Positions 13,516 through 14,309 of a stretch of DNA of 14,309 bases are shown here, in pieces. Location: NCBI GenBank assembly GCA_024681175.1, contig JAILBI010000049.1, positions 1 through 14,309 of the forward strand. Direction: 5' to 3'. The notes beneath the pieces are model-generated. The model was given only the letters and a program-made list of their open reading frames with translations. It was not told the origin of the DNA and ran no database searches. The translations under genes and the position numbers were made by a program. Source of the DNA: Acholeplasmatales bacterium. GTDB lineage: Bacteria > Bacillota_I > Bacilli_A > Acholeplasmatales > Anaeroplasmataceae. How positions within the stretch are numbered: the stretch's first letter is position 1; every line of letters starts with the position of its first letter.

Positions 13516-14309
13516 ATGCAAAAGGCAATTAAATTGTTTCTTAAAGAAAATACAACTTTTGATTTAGTATTTTTGGATGGTTCTGTAAAAAGATATGATA
13601 TCTTATCATTAGCAGACAAATTTCCACAACTAAATGAATTAAAGAATAGAAAACTATTTTTAAAGGGTCGTTTATTTGGATGGAGTGGTGTCTATTGGAA
13701 TTCAGAATTAGATATATCTGCAGAAACGGTATATTATGATGGATTAGATGTTACTAATGAGTATGACAATGCTAAAATTTCGAATATGGTTTTAGGATAT
13801 ACTATAAAAGAAAAAAGACTTGAAAAAGAGTTAGCCCAAATGGAATTGGCATATAAATCTGGAATAGATCAATCGGATTTATCTAAAATAGAAAGAGGAT
13901 CATTAAATCCATCTGTTAAAGTATTAAATAAGATTGCTGACGGTTTAGATTCAAATCTTAAATTTTCTTTTGAAACAGCTAATTTCAATGCTTCAAATTT
14001 AGTCAAAAATAAAAAATATATGCGAATTCAAGGAGAAGAATTAGCATATAAAACTAAGAAGCCTGTTGGTATATTTGTATTAACTTGGAGAAGAGTAAGA
14101 GATGGTATTTATTCTGAAGAAGATAAAAATATATATTTAAAAGTAGATAAATGGTTTAAAGAGAATTTACCAGAGCCACCTTTTTATGGGGATAATAATG
14201 ATAATCCATTAGGTGCGACTACTTGGTTTAAAACAGATAATTCAAGTGTAATGCTTGAGCATATTAAGCCACTATTAGATTTATTAGATAAATATAATGT
14301 TCCATATGA
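13516..14309 (+). CDS. DUF2442-XRE helix-turn-helix fusion protein, cut by the right edge
   Basis: An open frame of 264 codons plus 2 bases runs to the window end without a stop. Residues about 5-76 resemble DUF2442, with FLDGSVKRYDI (19-29) and WNSELDISAETVYYDG (61-76). Residues about 93-148 are an XRE-type helix-turn-helix, with LAQMELAYKSG as helix 2 and QSDLSKIERGSLNPS (119-133) around the recognition helix. Residues about 166-264 form a third, tryptophan-rich region (W191, W213, W237; WFKENLPEPPFYG at 213-225) that I do not recognise as a named domain. The ATG at 13516 has only weak GGGA 11 bases upstream. DUF2442 proteins are often paired with DUF4160 in toxin-antitoxin-like modules, so an antitoxin or self-regulating repressor is plausible but unproven. 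No partner is seen before it; one may follow beyond the edge. Confidence 0.8.
   Translation, partial: MQKAIKLFLKENTTFDLVFLDGSVKRYDILSLADKFPQLNELKNRKLFLKGRLFGWSGVYWNSELDISAETVYYDGLDVTNEYDNAKISNMVLGYTIKEKRLEKELAQMELAYKSGIDQSDLSKIERGSLNPSVKVLNKIADGLDSNLKFSFETANFNASNLVKNKKYMRIQGEELAYKTKKPVGIFVLTWRRVRDGIYSEEDKNIYLKVDKWFKENLPEPPFYGDNNDNPLGATTWFKTDNSSVMLEHIKPLLDLLDKYNVPY

Noticed and set aside
13481..13570. ATG at 13481 as an alternative start of a small frame before the DUF2442-XRE gene
   Set aside because: It overlaps the -10 box, upstream of the predicted transcription start, and its frame ends in a TAG after about 28 codons.

Overview
The window comes from a low-GC Gram-positive bacterium (Firmicutes/Bacillota). 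The AT-rich style and gene content fit Erysipelotrichales, RF39 or another deep-branching Bacilli group, but this is an inference from gene order and protein character, not a database match. Tryptophan is written TGG throughout and no long gene is broken by TGA, so the standard bacterial code applies and Mycoplasma-type recoding is excluded. None of the 15 complete genes ends in TGA (11 TAA, 4 TAG).

Layout. (1) 1-1381: a lipoprotein of the DUF4874/DUF4832 type, possibly coupled to a gene that ends at the left edge. (2) 1410-2753, minus strand: a class I/II aminotransferase followed by a tRNA-Arg(CCU) with an unusual D-loop/T-loop pair. A strong bidirectional terminator separates them from the lipoprotein gene. 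(3) 2860-3330: a small three-helix membrane protein and its terminator. (4) 3331-7963: the str operon rpsL-rpsG-fusA-tuf. Two near-identical 25-nt hairpin repeats precede its promoter, and a set of mutually exclusive hairpins lies between fusA and tuf. (5) 8019-8465: an unrecognised 148-residue soluble protein. (6) 8520-10143, minus strand: an enlarged MscL channel and a six-helix membrane protein, each with its own good promoter and terminator. (7) 10275-12239: tatD and a manganese-type cation diffusion facilitator in a tight two-gene operon. (8) 12247-13445: rpsF-ssb-rpsR with a structured leader. (9) 13454-14309: a perfect sigma-A promoter carrying an 18-bp palindrome, driving a DUF2442/XRE-HTH fusion protein that is cut by the right edge.

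Most of the window is core chromosome: translation (S12, S7, EF-G, EF-Tu, S6, S18, tRNA-Arg), single-stranded DNA binding, and envelope or ion homeostasis (MscL, CDF). No insertion sequence, CRISPR array, rRNA or phage structural gene is visible. The best candidate for something undescribed is the final gene: a modular regulator-like protein with what looks like a self-binding operator, in a spot where Firmicutes housekeeping operons often give way to accessory DNA. RNA-level curiosities are the swapped 19-56 tertiary pair in the tRNA, the paired hairpin repeats before rpsL, and the alternative hairpins before tuf.
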